The notes: a model not told the origin generated them from the letters alone. 32,875 nt of DNA from Candidatus Roseilinea sp. (GCA_025055235.1 JANWYN010000104.1:1-32875); one strand, 5' to 3'. Numbered from the stretch's first letter, positions 1-7,049 are shown. Numbers and translations are program-made.

Positions 1-121
1 CGCTCTCGCGATACCCCGATGCAGCCTGATTCACAGCGTCCTGATACTGCTGCTCGAGCGCCAGCGCGCGTTGTCGCAGTTCCATTACCGGTGCGATCAA
101 CCGTTCTGGCGACGGGTTCAT
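1..121 (-). CDS. Partial gene, N-terminal 40 residues only
   Basis: This is the first 40 codons of a minus-strand gene that continues beyond the left edge. It starts at an ATG at 119-121, 36 bp downstream of the ferredoxin stop, so the two may be cotranscribed. The visible part is helical and charged, with a stretch rich in Leu, Glu and Gln, and ends in GYRES. It faintly recalls the N-terminal extension seen on some bacterial pyruvate-kinase-like proteins, but that is a weak impression and no catalytic part is visible. The product should be treated as unknown. Confidence 0.5.
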   Translation of the reverse strand, partial: MNPSPERLIAPVMELRQRALALEQQYQDAVNQAASGYRES

Positions 122-157
122 CTAAGCGGCATTCTAGCAAGCTGTGATAAGGGTGTG

Positions 158-421
158 TTAAGCGGCAATTCCAAGCGGTCTGACGGTTTCAGCTTCGCCG
201 AAGACGATCAGGAACGGCCGGCCGATTGCTCCCTCCGGGCAAAATGTCTCGCACACGTCGCAATAAACGCACGCCTCCGGCCGGACGATCACCGCCTTGT
301 CGTTCACTACCTGCACCGCCTGCGTGGGGCAAAGCGCTGCGCAGTTGCCGCAGCCGGTGCAGCGTTGCTCATCTATGCGCGGAATGGCGCACTGCAACCC
401 GTGAGCCGAGACCGCATGCAT
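158..421 (-). CDS. 2x[4Fe-4S] ferredoxin-type protein
   Basis: Small 87-residue iron-sulfur protein with two complete CxxCxxCxxxCP motifs: Cys21, 24, 27, 31 (CTGCGNCAALCP) and Cys51, 54, 57, 61 (CVYCDVCETFCP). The four-and-four spacing is that of bacterial-type dicluster ferredoxins, so it should bind two [4Fe-4S] clusters and carry low-potential electrons in the cytoplasm. It has no signal peptide and no extra domain. The ATG at 421 has no clear Shine-Dalgarno sequence, and a slightly shorter form is possible. It is divergent from a Crp/Fnr regulator at 623, and the space between them holds a palindrome resembling an Fnr-type site at 461-472, so redox or oxygen control is a reasonable inference. 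Its redox partner is not in view. Confidence 0.85.
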   Translation of the reverse strand: MHAVSAHGLQCAIPRIDEQRCTGCGNCAALCPTQAVQVVNDKAVIVRPEACVYCDVCETFCPEGAIGRPFLIVFGEAETVRPLGIAA

Positions 422-460
422 GGCAAACGAGACCGTACGCGATGCGAGGGGTGATCGCCA

Positions 461-472
461 TGACCTTTGTCA
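461..472. promoter_or_regulatory. Candidate Crp/Fnr-type operator (TGAC-N4-GTCA)
   Basis: A perfect inverted repeat TGAC-CTTT-GTCA with the 4-bp spacer typical of Fnr-family sites (TTGAT-N4-ATCAA and the TTGAC-N4-GTCAA variant). It lies 40 bp upstream of the ferredoxin start and about 140 bp upstream of the crp/fnr -10 box. The regulator encoded next door has E-x-x-S-R in its recognition helix, the residues that read TGA half-sites in Fnr. Binding by that protein is inferred. Confidence 0.4.
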
Positions 473-518
473 CAAGCTGCGCGCAACGCGCTCCGGGTGC
501 GTCGCGCGCTTGGTCACG

Positions 519-587
519 TCGCACAGTAGGGCGCGGACTCCGTTCCGTGCCCGTATGCGCTGCAGACTCTGCCCCGTTGGCGATGCA
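519..587 (+). repeat. Dispersed palindromic repeat, copy 1
   Basis: This 69-bp stretch matches 7072-7133 over most of its length. Both contain a hairpin (here GGCGCGGA at 530-537 against TCCGTGCC at 544-551, one mismatch) and end in a GCCCCG-TTGGCGA-like block. It is intergenic, just upstream of the crp/fnr promoter. Confidence 0.55.
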
Positions 588-609
588 CTCGGTCACGGGC
601 GTCGCCTTG

Positions 610-615
610 TAGAAT
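610..615 (+). promoter_or_regulatory. -10 box TAGAAT, leaderless promoter for the crp/fnr gene
   Basis: TAGAAT ends 7 bp before the ATG at 623, so transcription would begin at or next to the start codon. No Shine-Dalgarno sequence is present and no convincing -35 box is seen. Confidence 0.5.
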
Positions 616-622
616 GCTTCGC

Positions 623-1306
623 ATGACCACGCGCGCGACGGAAGCGCTGCCCGTGCTGCGGCAGATGGCCGCCCGCGCCAACCTGCCCGACCGCGTGGTG
701 GACGCGCTGGCGGCGATCGCAGTGATCCGGGAGGTCGCAGCAGGCGCCATCATCCAGCTCGAAGGCGACGAAGCCGAGGCGATGTACGTGGTGCTAAGCG
801 GCCGCGTCAAGATCGTCCGCACGGCGTCGAACGGGCGCGAGCAGGTGCTGCACATCGCCGGCCCGGGCGATCACATCAACCTCGTGCCGGTGCTCGACGG
901 CGGGCCGAACCCGGCCACCGTCCAGGCGCTGACCGACGCCGTGCTGGCTGCCATCCCCTGCGAACCACTGCGCCAGCTCATGATGCGCGAGCCGGAATTC
1001 ACGATGGCGCTGCTGAAGGACCTGGCCCAGCGGCAACGCCATCTGGTGGCGCTGGTGGATGAGCTGGCGCTGCACTGCGTGCAAGGCCGGCTGGCCCGCC
1101 TGCTGCTCTCCCGCGCCGAAGCTGCCGAACGCGGCGAAGCCGTGCCGCCGCTCACGCAGGCCGAGATGGCCGGCCAGATCGGCACTGTGCGCGAGATGGT
1201 CAGCCGCACCCTCCGCAACTTCGAGGAACTCGGCCTGATCGCCGTCGAGCGCGGCTTCATCGTGATCAAAGATCGGGCAGGGTTGAAGGAGAAAGCGGAG
1301 GAATAA
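623..1306 (+). CDS. Crp/Fnr family transcriptional regulator
   Basis: Predicted 227-residue DNA-binding regulator. The N-terminal cyclic-nucleotide-binding-type beta barrel (about residues 25-120) contains the typical YVVLSGRVKI strand and the following GPGD turn. A long dimerisation helix (about 120-150) follows, then a winged helix with the recognition segment GTVREMVSRTLRNFEELG. The E-x-x-S-R pattern in that helix is the one used by Fnr and relatives on TGA half-sites. There are no N-terminal cysteines, so it does not carry an Fnr-type cluster, and its effector cannot be told from sequence. I chose ATG 623 over ATG 614 because 614 lies inside the -10 box TAGAAT and 623 is correctly placed for a leaderless mRNA. 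It is divergent from the ferredoxin gene, a plausible target. Confidence 0.9.
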   Translation: MTTRATEALPVLRQMAARANLPDRVVDALAAIAVIREVAAGAIIQLEGDEAEAMYVVLSGRVKIVRTASNGREQVLHIAGPGDHINLVPVLDGGPNPATVQALTDAVLAAIPCEPLRQLMMREPEFTMALLKDLAQRQRHLVALVDELALHCVQGRLARLLLSRAEAAERGEAVPPLTQAEMAGQIGTVREMVSRTLRNFEELGLIAVERGFIVIKDRAGLKEKAEE

Positions 1307-1309
1307 CCG

Positions 1310-2776
1310 TCACCCGCCGCGCTTGTTCCGCATCGCCTGCTCGTATGCGCGCACGTACTGCTCGGCGCTGCGCTCCCACGAGAAGTCCTGCGCCATCGCC
1401 GCGCGGATCATCTTCTGCATGTGCTGCGGCCGGTCGTAGTAGGTGCTGACGGCCCAGCCGACGGTGTAGTAAATCGCGTGCGCGCTCGGCTCGTGGAACT
1501 TGAAGCCGGTGCCGTCGCCGGTCGCCTCGTCGTATTGCTGCACTGTGTCGTCCAGCCCGCCGGTGGCGCGCACGATCGGCAGCGTGCCGTAACGCAGCGA
1601 ATACATCTGGTTCAAGCCGCACGGCTCGAACAGCGACGGCATGAGGAAGAAGTCCGACCCCGCTTCGATCCAGTGCGCCAGCTCGTCGTTGTAGCCGATG
1701 TAGCTGCCGATGCGGCCGGGGTAGCGCGCCGGCAATTCACCGAAGAAATGCTCCAGCGACTTCTCGCCGCTGCCGAGGATGGCAAACTGCACGCGCATGT
1801 TCGTCACGATGCCCTCGATGCACTGCGCCAGCAGGTGCAGCCCCTTTTGCTCCACCAGCCGGCTGACCACGCCGATGACCGGCGTATCGGGCGAGACTGT
1901 GAGGTCCATCCGGCGTTGCAGCGCGCGCTTGCAGATGGCCTTGCCGCTCAGGTCATCGCGCGAATAGCGCGCCGGGATCACCTTGTCGTTCTCCGGGCTC
2001 CACTGCGTGTAGTCGCAGCCGTTGAGGATGCCGATGTAATTTTCGCCCTTGGCGTTGAGGTATGGCGCCATGCCGTGGCCCAGCTCCGGCGTGCGCGTCT
2101 CGCGGGCGTAGTTCGGGCTGACCGTATTGACCATGTCGGCGTAGACGATTCCGCCTTTGAGGAAGTTGATCGCGCCGTGATCTTCGAACTTGTCCGGCGT
2201 GAAGTTGCCCCACTGCAAGCCGAGGTAGTCCATGTGATGCGCGGGGTAACGGCCCTGGTAGGCGATGTTGTGGATGGTGAGCAGGCTGGCCGCGCCGCCA
2301 AGGAGCGGATCGTTCCAGTGCCAGATCTTCAAGTAGGCCGGCGCGAGCGCGGTGTGCCAGTCGTGCGCGTGCACCACGTCGGGCTTGAAGCCGATGTCCT
2401 TGCACAGTTGTAGGCCGGCGCGCGTGAGAAAGCCGAACCGGCGCGGGTTGTCCTGGTAGTCGTTGAAGTTGGCGTCGTGATACAGCCCCCACCGGTCGAA
2501 GTACTTCTGGCTCTCGATGAAATAGACCGGCGCGCCGCCGTTCGACGTGGTATGCACGGCGCACCACTCCTGTGTGTTGCCCATCCACACGCCCATCGGC
2601 CCGTGAAACCAGCGCAGGCCATAGCGGTCACCGTTGATGGACGCGTAGCGCGGCATCACGACGATCACTTCATGACCCATCGCGCGCAGGCACTGCGGTA
2701 ACGCACCGACCACGTCGGCCAGGCCGCCGGTCTTGGCGTAGGGCGCGCATTCGGCAGCGATGAAGAGGATGTTCAT
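1310..2776 (-). CDS. glgA: Glycogen (starch) synthase
   Basis: A 488-residue GT5 glycosyltransferase of full family length that adds glucose from a nucleotide sugar (normally ADP-glucose in bacteria) to alpha-1,4-glucan. The N-terminus has the hallmark KTGGLADV (residues 15-22), whose lysine contacts the sugar-nucleotide phosphates. HAHDWHTAL, TIHNIAYQG and the C-terminal donor-site stretch PSLFEPCGLNQMYSLRYG followed by RATGGLDDTV are all present, so the enzyme looks intact. It converges with the crp/fnr gene with only 3 bp between them, and its start follows a pair of small hairpins that overlap the stop of the next upstream gene. No other glycogen gene is in view. Confidence 0.96.
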   Translation of the reverse strand: MNILFIAAECAPYAKTGGLADVVGALPQCLRAMGHEVIVVMPRYASINGDRYGLRWFHGPMGVWMGNTQEWCAVHTTSNGGAPVYFIESQKYFDRWGLYHDANFNDYQDNPRRFGFLTRAGLQLCKDIGFKPDVVHAHDWHTALAPAYLKIWHWNDPLLGGAASLLTIHNIAYQGRYPAHHMDYLGLQWGNFTPDKFEDHGAINFLKGGIVYADMVNTVSPNYARETRTPELGHGMAPYLNAKGENYIGILNGCDYTQWSPENDKVIPARYSRDDLSGKAICKRALQRRMDLTVSPDTPVIGVVSRLVEQKGLHLLAQCIEGIVTNMRVQFAILGSGEKSLEHFFGELPARYPGRIGSYIGYNDELAHWIEAGSDFFLMPSLFEPCGLNQMYSLRYGTLPIVRATGGLDDTVQQYDEATGDGTGFKFHEPSAHAIYYTVGWAVSTYYDRPQHMQKMIRAAMAQDFSWERSAEQYVRAYEQAMRNKRGG

Positions 2777-2792
2777 ATCCGAGTTCCACTTT

Positions 2793-3728
2793 CTATAGAC
2801 CCGAAAGGTCTCCGAGACCTCTGGGGTCTGGCTCGCCTGCCAGCGTTTCCATCAGCCGGATCAAAATCGCATCGTCTAGGTGCGACCACCCCTGCGCCGC
2901 GGCGAGGTGATAGAGCTGCTGCGTCAGGCCGCCCAGCACCAGCGGATGCCGGGCGGCGTTCGCCTCACCCATCACGATACCGATGTCCTTGACCAAGATG
3001 CTGAGCGCACTCTTCGGCGGCTCGAATTCGCGGGCGATCATGCGTGCGCCGCGGTTCTGGAACATCCAACTGTTGCCGGCGCTGTTGCCGATCACCTCGA
3101 AGACCAGCTTCGCGTCCAGCCCGAGCCTCCGGGCGAAGACCAGCGCCTCGGCGGCCGCGGCGTTGTGGATGCACACCAACAACTGGTTGACCATCTTCAT
3201 GGCCTGGCCGTCGCCGGGGCGCTCGCCGATGTGATAGATGTGTTTGCCCATCGCGCGCAGCACGGGCAAATGCGCCTCCAGCAGATCCGCCGGCGCGCCG
3301 ACCATGATGCTGAGCGTCGCCTGTTGCGCGCCGATCTCGCCGCCGCTCACCGGCGCGTCTATGTAGCGCAGGCCGCGCTCGGCCAGCCGCGCCGCGATCT
3401 CGATCACTGCCGCGCGGCTCATCGTGCTCATGCCGATCACCGTGGCGCCGGGCGCGAGCGCCGCCGCGGCGTTTCCCGCGCCGAAGAGCACATCGCGCGT
3501 CTGGGCGTCGTTCACCACCATTGAGATCAGCACGCCGGCGCCGCGCGCGGCGTCCGCAGGGCTGGCCGCCAGCGTTACGCCGGCTGCGGCGACGGCCTCT
3601 ATCGCAGCAGGGTTGACGTCGAAGCCGCGCACCGAGAAGCCGGCGCGCACCAGGTTGATCGCCATCGGCCGGCCCATCACGCCCAGGCCGATGAAGGCGA
3701 TGTGCGGTTGCGTGGGGTCAGGTTGCAT
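2793..3728 (-). CDS. 3-hydroxyisobutyrate dehydrogenase-like NAD(P)-dependent oxidoreductase
   Basis: Predicted 311-residue beta-hydroxyacid dehydrogenase (also tartronate semialdehyde reductase or glyoxylate/succinic semialdehyde reductase family). The Rossmann motif GLGVMG is at residues 14-19, the substrate loop DAPVSGGEIGA follows mid-protein, and the conserved lysine lies in MKMVNQ. The exact substrate cannot be told. ATG 3728 is preferred to an upstream ATG because GGAG lies 9 bp before it. The start overlaps the 3' end of the antitoxin-like gene by 11 bp, suggesting a shared transcript. The last codons and the TAG stop are next to or inside two small AGACC/GGTCT hairpins, so the GLGDLSGL tail is probably repeat-derived. 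Confidence 0.9.
   Translation of the reverse strand: MQPDPTQPHIAFIGLGVMGRPMAINLVRAGFSVRGFDVNPAAIEAVAAAGVTLAASPADAARGAGVLISMVVNDAQTRDVLFGAGNAAAALAPGATVIGMSTMSRAAVIEIAARLAERGLRYIDAPVSGGEIGAQQATLSIMVGAPADLLEAHLPVLRAMGKHIYHIGERPGDGQAMKMVNQLLVCIHNAAAAEALVFARRLGLDAKLVFEVIGNSAGNSWMFQNRGARMIAREFEPPKSALSILVKDIGIVMGEANAARHPLVLGGLTQQLYHLAAAQGWSHLDDAILIRLMETLAGEPDPRGLGDLSGL
2797..2829. repeat. Two tandem AGACC/GGTCT hairpins
   Basis: AGACC-cgaaa-GGTCT (2797-2811) and AGACC-tctgg-GGTCT (2815-2829), 3 bp apart. They encode the last residues of the dehydrogenase and lie about 20 bp upstream of glgA. There is no T-tract, so a terminator role is doubtful; a small dispersed palindromic element fits better. 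Confidence 0.6.
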
Positions 3729-4020
3729 TCGTGATATCTCCGATGGTGGCTTCGCTCCATTCGAGCGCTTTGGCCTCATGCGCCTCATCTGCGGCCATAG
3801 CGCGGTAGCCAGCTTCTAAGTTGGTCGCCGAATGTTTTGAGAGAACGCTCTCCGCAGCGTTCCCTGCTGGCGCGCTGCGGCGAGCGCGCCTTAGATCCGT
3901 CAGAAGCACATGCGGGCGAACAAGCCCCTCGATGAACTGACGGATGTTGCGCCGCCCTACGACTTTATACAAGCCTTCATACACGCGCTCGTCAATCATG
4001 ATCGTGAGCCTTTTCTGCAT
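3718..4020 (-). CDS. Antitoxin-like protein, orphan, with palindrome-encoded insertion
   Basis: A 100-residue protein. It opens with MQKRLTIMIDERVYEGLYKV, which looks like the short N-terminal DNA-binding strand and helix of ribbon-helix-helix or MazE-type antitoxins, and ends with YRAMAADEAHEAKALEWSE, a typical toxin-binding tail. Antitoxins of this kind are usually about 70-80 residues. The extra length is residues about 41-69, and the DNA for 44-60 consists of two hairpins (3843-3862, 3869-3890). No toxin gene follows; the next gene is a metabolic dehydrogenase that this ORF overlaps by 11 bp. It could be a solitary regulator or a relic. AGGGG lies about 10 bp upstream of the start. Confidence 0.6.
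   Translation of the reverse strand: MQKRLTIMIDERVYEGLYKVVGRRNIRQFIEGLVRPHVLLTDLRRARRSAPAGNAAESVLSKHSATNLEAGYRAMAADEAHEAKALEWSEATIGDITNAT
3843..3890. repeat. Two hairpins inside the antitoxin ORF
   Basis: GAACGCT-N6-AGCGTTC (3843-3862) and GGCGCGCT-N6-AGCGCGCC (3869-3890), 6 bp apart. Both stems are perfect and both loops have related GCGG(A/C)G-type sequence. They keep the reading frame of the host gene. Confidence 0.7.
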
Positions 4021-4135
4021 GAACTGATCACCCCTGTCTATTTACACGTGGATTACACATGCAGCAATACGTCAGTCTGGTGGAGACTACCTCGCTCACG
4101 TTACGCGGCGATTGAGATCGCGCTATGCAGAGCAA

Positions 4136-4153
4136 AGTCGCCCTTCGGCGACT
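4136..4153. repeat. Perfect 7-bp hairpin
   Basis: AGTCGCC-CTTC-GGCGACT, a perfect stem with a 4-base loop, in the 203-bp gap between the VOC gene and the antitoxin-like gene. There is no T-run after it on either strand. Confidence 0.5.
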
Positions 4154-4176
4154 GGTATCCGGTCAGCAGAGGCAGA

Positions 4177-4204
4177 CGTTGCCCCGCGACCCGAGTCGCC
4201 GGGC
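4177..4204 (+). repeat. Dispersed palindromic repeat family A, copy 1
   Basis: TTGCCCCGCGAC, then CCGA, then GTCGCCGGGC. It forms a long stem and shares its core with copies at 15152-15174, 20094-20118 and 30523-30545, all in the same orientation. Confidence 0.6.
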
Positions 4205-4223
4205 AGACGTGGCGTCGACTGCC

Positions 4224-4712
4224 TCATTCACGTGTGCCCTCCGGCGGTGGGGGCGGCTGCAACAGCTCCAGTGTGATGCCGTTGCAATCGAGGAAGTAGA
4301 TGGCGTAGCCGCCTTTGTTCACCCCGTGCTCGATGGCCACCGGCTTATCGGCCTTGAAGCGCACGCCCAACGCCTTCATCCGCTCGAACTCCTTGTGGAT
4401 GTCGTCCACGATGAACGCCCAATGGCCGTTGCCGGTGTTGTTGGTCGAGAGGTCGAGGTCGTCGCGGCCGTGGGGGTAGACGTATTCCACCAGCTCGATG
4501 TGATGATTGGCGCGTTCGGCCAGCGGCTGGCCGGGCACGCGCAACTGCGCCACCTTCAAATGCGCGCCGGGGAAGGCCACCAACCGGGCGGTGTATTCGT
4601 TGTGCTGCTCCTGCCCGCGGAAATATTCCAGGCCGAGCACTTCGGTATACCACTTGACCGACTCCTCGAGGTTTCTGACGGTGAACGAGACGTGGAAGAT
4701 GCCTTGAATCAT
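4224..4712 (-). CDS. VOC superfamily (glyoxalase/bleomycin-resistance fold) protein
   Basis: Predicted 162-residue metalloenzyme made of two beta-alpha-beta-beta-beta modules. The likely metal ligands are in order: His in IFHVSFTV at the start of module 1, Glu in HHIELVEY at its end, His in GHWAFIVDD starting module 2, and Glu in ITLELLQ at the end. This is the glyoxalase I / methylmalonyl-CoA epimerase pattern; the substrate is unknown. I start at ATG 4712 because the fold begins right there; the extra 14 residues of the longer ORF are encoded by a 9-bp tandem repeat. No Shine-Dalgarno sequence precedes the start, and the repeat abuts it. It lies downstream of the E1 beta gene on the same strand. 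Confidence 0.85.
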   Translation of the reverse strand: MIQGIFHVSFTVRNLEESVKWYTEVLGLEYFRGQEQHNEYTARLVAFPGAHLKVAQLRVPGQPLAERANHHIELVEYVYPHGRDDLDLSTNNTGNGHWAFIVDDIHKEFERMKALGVRFKADKPVAIEHGVNKGGYAIYFLDCNGITLELLQPPPPPEGTRE

Positions 4713-4713
4713 A

Positions 4714-4806
4714 GACAGAATGGACAGCACAGACGAGATGGACAGAATGGACAAGATGAATGGTGATGAATAGAAGATAACATCCTGTTAATCCTGTTCA
4801 TCCTGT
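4714..4806. repeat. 9-bp tandem repeats in two inverted arms
   Basis: Five units with GACA-type starts at 4714, 4723, 4732, 4741 and 4750 (exact 9-bp period, form GACAGAATG), a spacer of about 24 bp, then three units starting TCCTGT at 4783, 4792 and 4801. The second arm is roughly the reverse complement of the first. It fills the gap between the VOC start and the E1 beta stop. Confidence 0.8.
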
Positions 4807-5795
4807 CAAAAACCTTTGCCGTGCATCAAGCGCAGCGCGCCGCGCACGATCGCGCTGGGTTGGGGTAGCACTACCTCTTCGAGCGTCTTGGAGACGTGGA
4901 TCGGCACATCCAGGCCGGCCACGCGCATGATCGGCGCATCGAGCTCGTCGAACGCTGTCTCCATCACGCGCATGGCGATCTCCGCGCCAACGCCACACGA
5001 CGCATGCGACTCGTGTGTGATCAGCAGGCGATGGGTCTTGCGCAGCGATTTGACGATGGTCTCGATGTCCATCGGCACGGTGCAACGCAGGTCAATCACC
5101 TCGGCGGAGATGCCGTGCTCCCGCTGCAGCGTCTCGGCAGCCTCGAGCGCGAATAGCAACTGCCGCGAATAGCTGACGATGGTGAGATCCGTGCCTTCGC
5201 GCTTCACGTCGGCAACGCCGAGCGGGATGGTGTATTCGCCGTCCGGCACCGGGCCCTTGGTGTTGTAGAGCAGCTTGTGCTCGATGAACATCACCGGGTT
5301 CTCGTCGCGCAGGGCGCTCTTGAGCAGCCCCTTCGCATCGGCCGGCGTGGCCGGCAGCACGACCTTAAAGCCGGGGATGTGGGTGAACAGCGCCTCGAAG
5401 CTCTGCGAGTGCTGCGCGCCGTTGCCGCGCCCGCCGCCCTGCTGGGTGCGGATGACCATCGGCACCTTCACACGGCCGCCGCTCATCGCGCGCATCTTGG
5501 CCGCCTGGTTCCAAATCGAGTCGGCAGCGACCAGCGCGAAGTCCATGAACATCAGTTCGGGCACCGGGCGCTTGCCGGTCATGGCCAGGCCGACACCCAT
5601 ACCGATGAAGCCGGCCTCGCTGATCGGCGTGTCGCGCACGCGCTCCGAGCCGAACTTGGCCAGCAGGCCCTCGGTCACGCGGAAGACGCCGCCATAGGCG
5701 CCGATGTCCTCGCCCATCAGGATGATGTTCGGATCGCGCTCCATCTCTTCGGTGAGCGCTTCGCGCAATGCCTGAGTGTAGGTTAGTTCTCGCAT
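4806..5795 (-). CDS. pdhB: 2-oxoacid (pyruvate) dehydrogenase E1 component, beta subunit
   Basis: A 329-residue protein of full family length. With E1 alpha it forms the thiamine-diphosphate heterotetramer that decarboxylates pyruvate (or acetoin or a branched-chain 2-oxoacid) and passes the acyl group to lipoyl-E2. Family features: [16 protein letters not shown] near the start, [17 protein letters not shown], the [13 protein letters not shown] loop, and the C-terminal transketolase domain with [11 protein letters not shown] and the AGLDVPI segment. The AGLDVPI ending favours pyruvate over branched-chain substrates, but not decisively. It follows E1 alpha on the minus strand across a 184-bp gap nearly filled by a 9-bp repeat array. 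No Shine-Dalgarno sequence is visible before ATG 5795. E2 and E3 genes are not in the window. Confidence 0.94.
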   Translation of the reverse strand: MRELTYTQALREALTEEMERDPNIILMGEDIGAYGGVFRVTEGLLAKFGSERVRDTPISEAGFIGMGVGLAMTGKRPVPELMFMDFALVAADSIWNQAAKMRAMSGGRVKVPMVIRTQQGGGRGNGAQHSQSFEALFTHIPGFKVVLPATPADAKGLLKSALRDENPVMFIEHKLLYNTKGPVPDGEYTIPLGVADVKREGTDLTIVSYSRQLLFALEAAETLQREHGISAEVIDLRCTVPMDIETIVKSLRKTHRLLITHESHASCGVGAEIAMRVMETAFDELDAPIMRVAGLDVPIHVSKTLEEVVLPQPSAIVRGALRLMHGKGF

Positions 5796-5801
5796 GGGGT
5801 G

Positions 5802-5972
5802 GTGTTGGTTGGTGTTGGGAGTGTCGTTGGTGTCGGAGGTGTCAAGTGTCGTTAGTGTCGGTAGTGTCGGGGTGTCAGTAGTGTCAGTAGTGTCGAACAG
5901 TCATGACACCAATGACACTAATGACACCATTGACACCATTAACACTACCGACACCGTTGACACCACCGACAC
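5802..5972. repeat. Long inverted array of 9-bp tandem repeats
   Basis: The left arm has about eleven GTGTC/GTGTT-headed units at 5802, 5812, 5821, 5830, 5839, 5846, 5855, 5864, 5872, 5881 and 5890, so the period is nearly always 9. The right arm has eight GACAC/AACAC-headed units at 5905, 5914, 5923, 5932, 5941, 5950, 5959 and 5968, period exactly 9. The right arm is the reverse complement of the left in type. It occupies almost the whole gap between E1 alpha and E1 beta. Confidence 0.9.
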
Positions 5973-5979
5973 CATGCGT

Positions 5980-6939
5980 TCAAATCCAAAAGTCGGTATA
6001 GGCTTCCTCGGGATCGGGATAGGGTGACTCTTTAGCGAACTTGACTGCGCCTTCGATCTGCCGTTGGACGCGCGCATGGATGGCGTCGAATTCGGCGTCG
6101 GTTACACCCTCGGCCTGTGAGAGGTGCGCGCGCAGCCGCTTGATCGGGTCGCGCTCGCGCCACGCCGCTACCTCTTCCTTAGTGCGGTAGCTCTCCGAGT
6201 CGCCGATCATGTGGCCGAGCAGGCGATAGGTGCGCGCCTCGATGAAGGTGGGGCCTTCGCCGGCGCGGGCGAGCCGAGCCGCTTCGCGCACGGCGTCGTA
6301 CACCGCGCAGACGTCGTTGCCGTCCACCACCATCGCGCGCATGTTGTAGCCCTTGGCGCGGTCGGCGACCTGTTCGAGGGGGTTGGACTTGGCCAGTGGC
6401 GTCATCTCGGCGTAAAGGTTGTTCTCACACAGCAGGATCAGCGGCAGCTTCCACAGCTGCGCTATGTTGAGCGCCTCGTGAAACGCGCCCTGGTTGATCG
6501 CGCCGTCGCCGAAGATGGTGAGCGCCACGCGGCCGTTGCGGTCGAGCTGCGCGCTGAGGGCGGCGCCGGCGGCAATCGGAATGCCGGCAGCCACGATGGC
6601 GTTCTCGCCGAGCAGGCCGATGCTGGGATCGGTCCAGTGCATCGAGCCGCCCTTGCCCTTGCTGACGCCGGTTCTGCGGCCGAGCATCTCTGCCATCGCC
6701 GCGTTCACGTCAATGCCCTTGGCGATGCACGCGCCGTGGCCGCGATAAGTGCAAGTCATATAGTCGTCGGGGTTGATGGCGAAGCACGCGCCTACGGCCG
6801 TCGCCTCCTGGCCGACGCATGGATGGAACGAGCCGCGGATTTCCTTCTCCATGTAGAGCTGGACGCAGGCCTCCTCGAAGGCGCGAATCAGCACCATGCG
6901 CTCGTACATCGAGAGCAACAGTTCTTTTGGAAGAGACAT
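5980..6939 (-). CDS. pdhA: 2-oxoacid (pyruvate) dehydrogenase E1 component, alpha subunit
   Basis: A 319-residue alpha subunit of the thiamine-diphosphate-dependent E1 enzyme. The cofactor motif is clear: GDG at 144-146 (FGDGAINQGAFHEALN), closing with ENN at 172-174. The substrate-channel segment SMHWTDPSIGLLGENAIV and the phosphorylation-loop region TYRLLGHMIGDSESYR are present. The frame stays open upstream to 7188, but ATG 6939 matches the usual N-terminus (MSLPKELLLSMYERMVLIRAFEE) and avoids overlap with the pheT promoter region. It heads the set E1 alpha - E1 beta - VOC, with repeat arrays in both gaps, and is divergent from pheT. Confidence 0.94.
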   Translation of the reverse strand: MSLPKELLLSMYERMVLIRAFEEACVQLYMEKEIRGSFHPCVGQEATAVGACFAINPDDYMTCTYRGHGACIAKGIDVNAAMAEMLGRRTGVSKGKGGSMHWTDPSIGLLGENAIVAAGIPIAAGAALSAQLDRNGRVALTIFGDGAINQGAFHEALNIAQLWKLPLILLCENNLYAEMTPLAKSNPLEQVADRAKGYNMRAMVVDGNDVCAVYDAVREAARLARAGEGPTFIEARTYRLLGHMIGDSESYRTKEEVAAWRERDPIKRLRAHLSQAEGVTDAEFDAIHARVQRQIEGAVKFAKESPYPDPEEAYTDFWI

Positions 6940-7049
6940 AGGCAGGATGTCCGGATTGAATGATTCAGGGCGACATTGTATGCCGAAGCGCGAGAGCGTG
7001 CATCCGGCGGACGGTGCGGTGAAAAAAGAGGAAGCAAGGCATTCCAGTT

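Noticed and set aside
5802..5972. CRISPR array
   Set aside because: The units are only 9 bp, have no unique spacers, and point in two directions; no cas gene is present.
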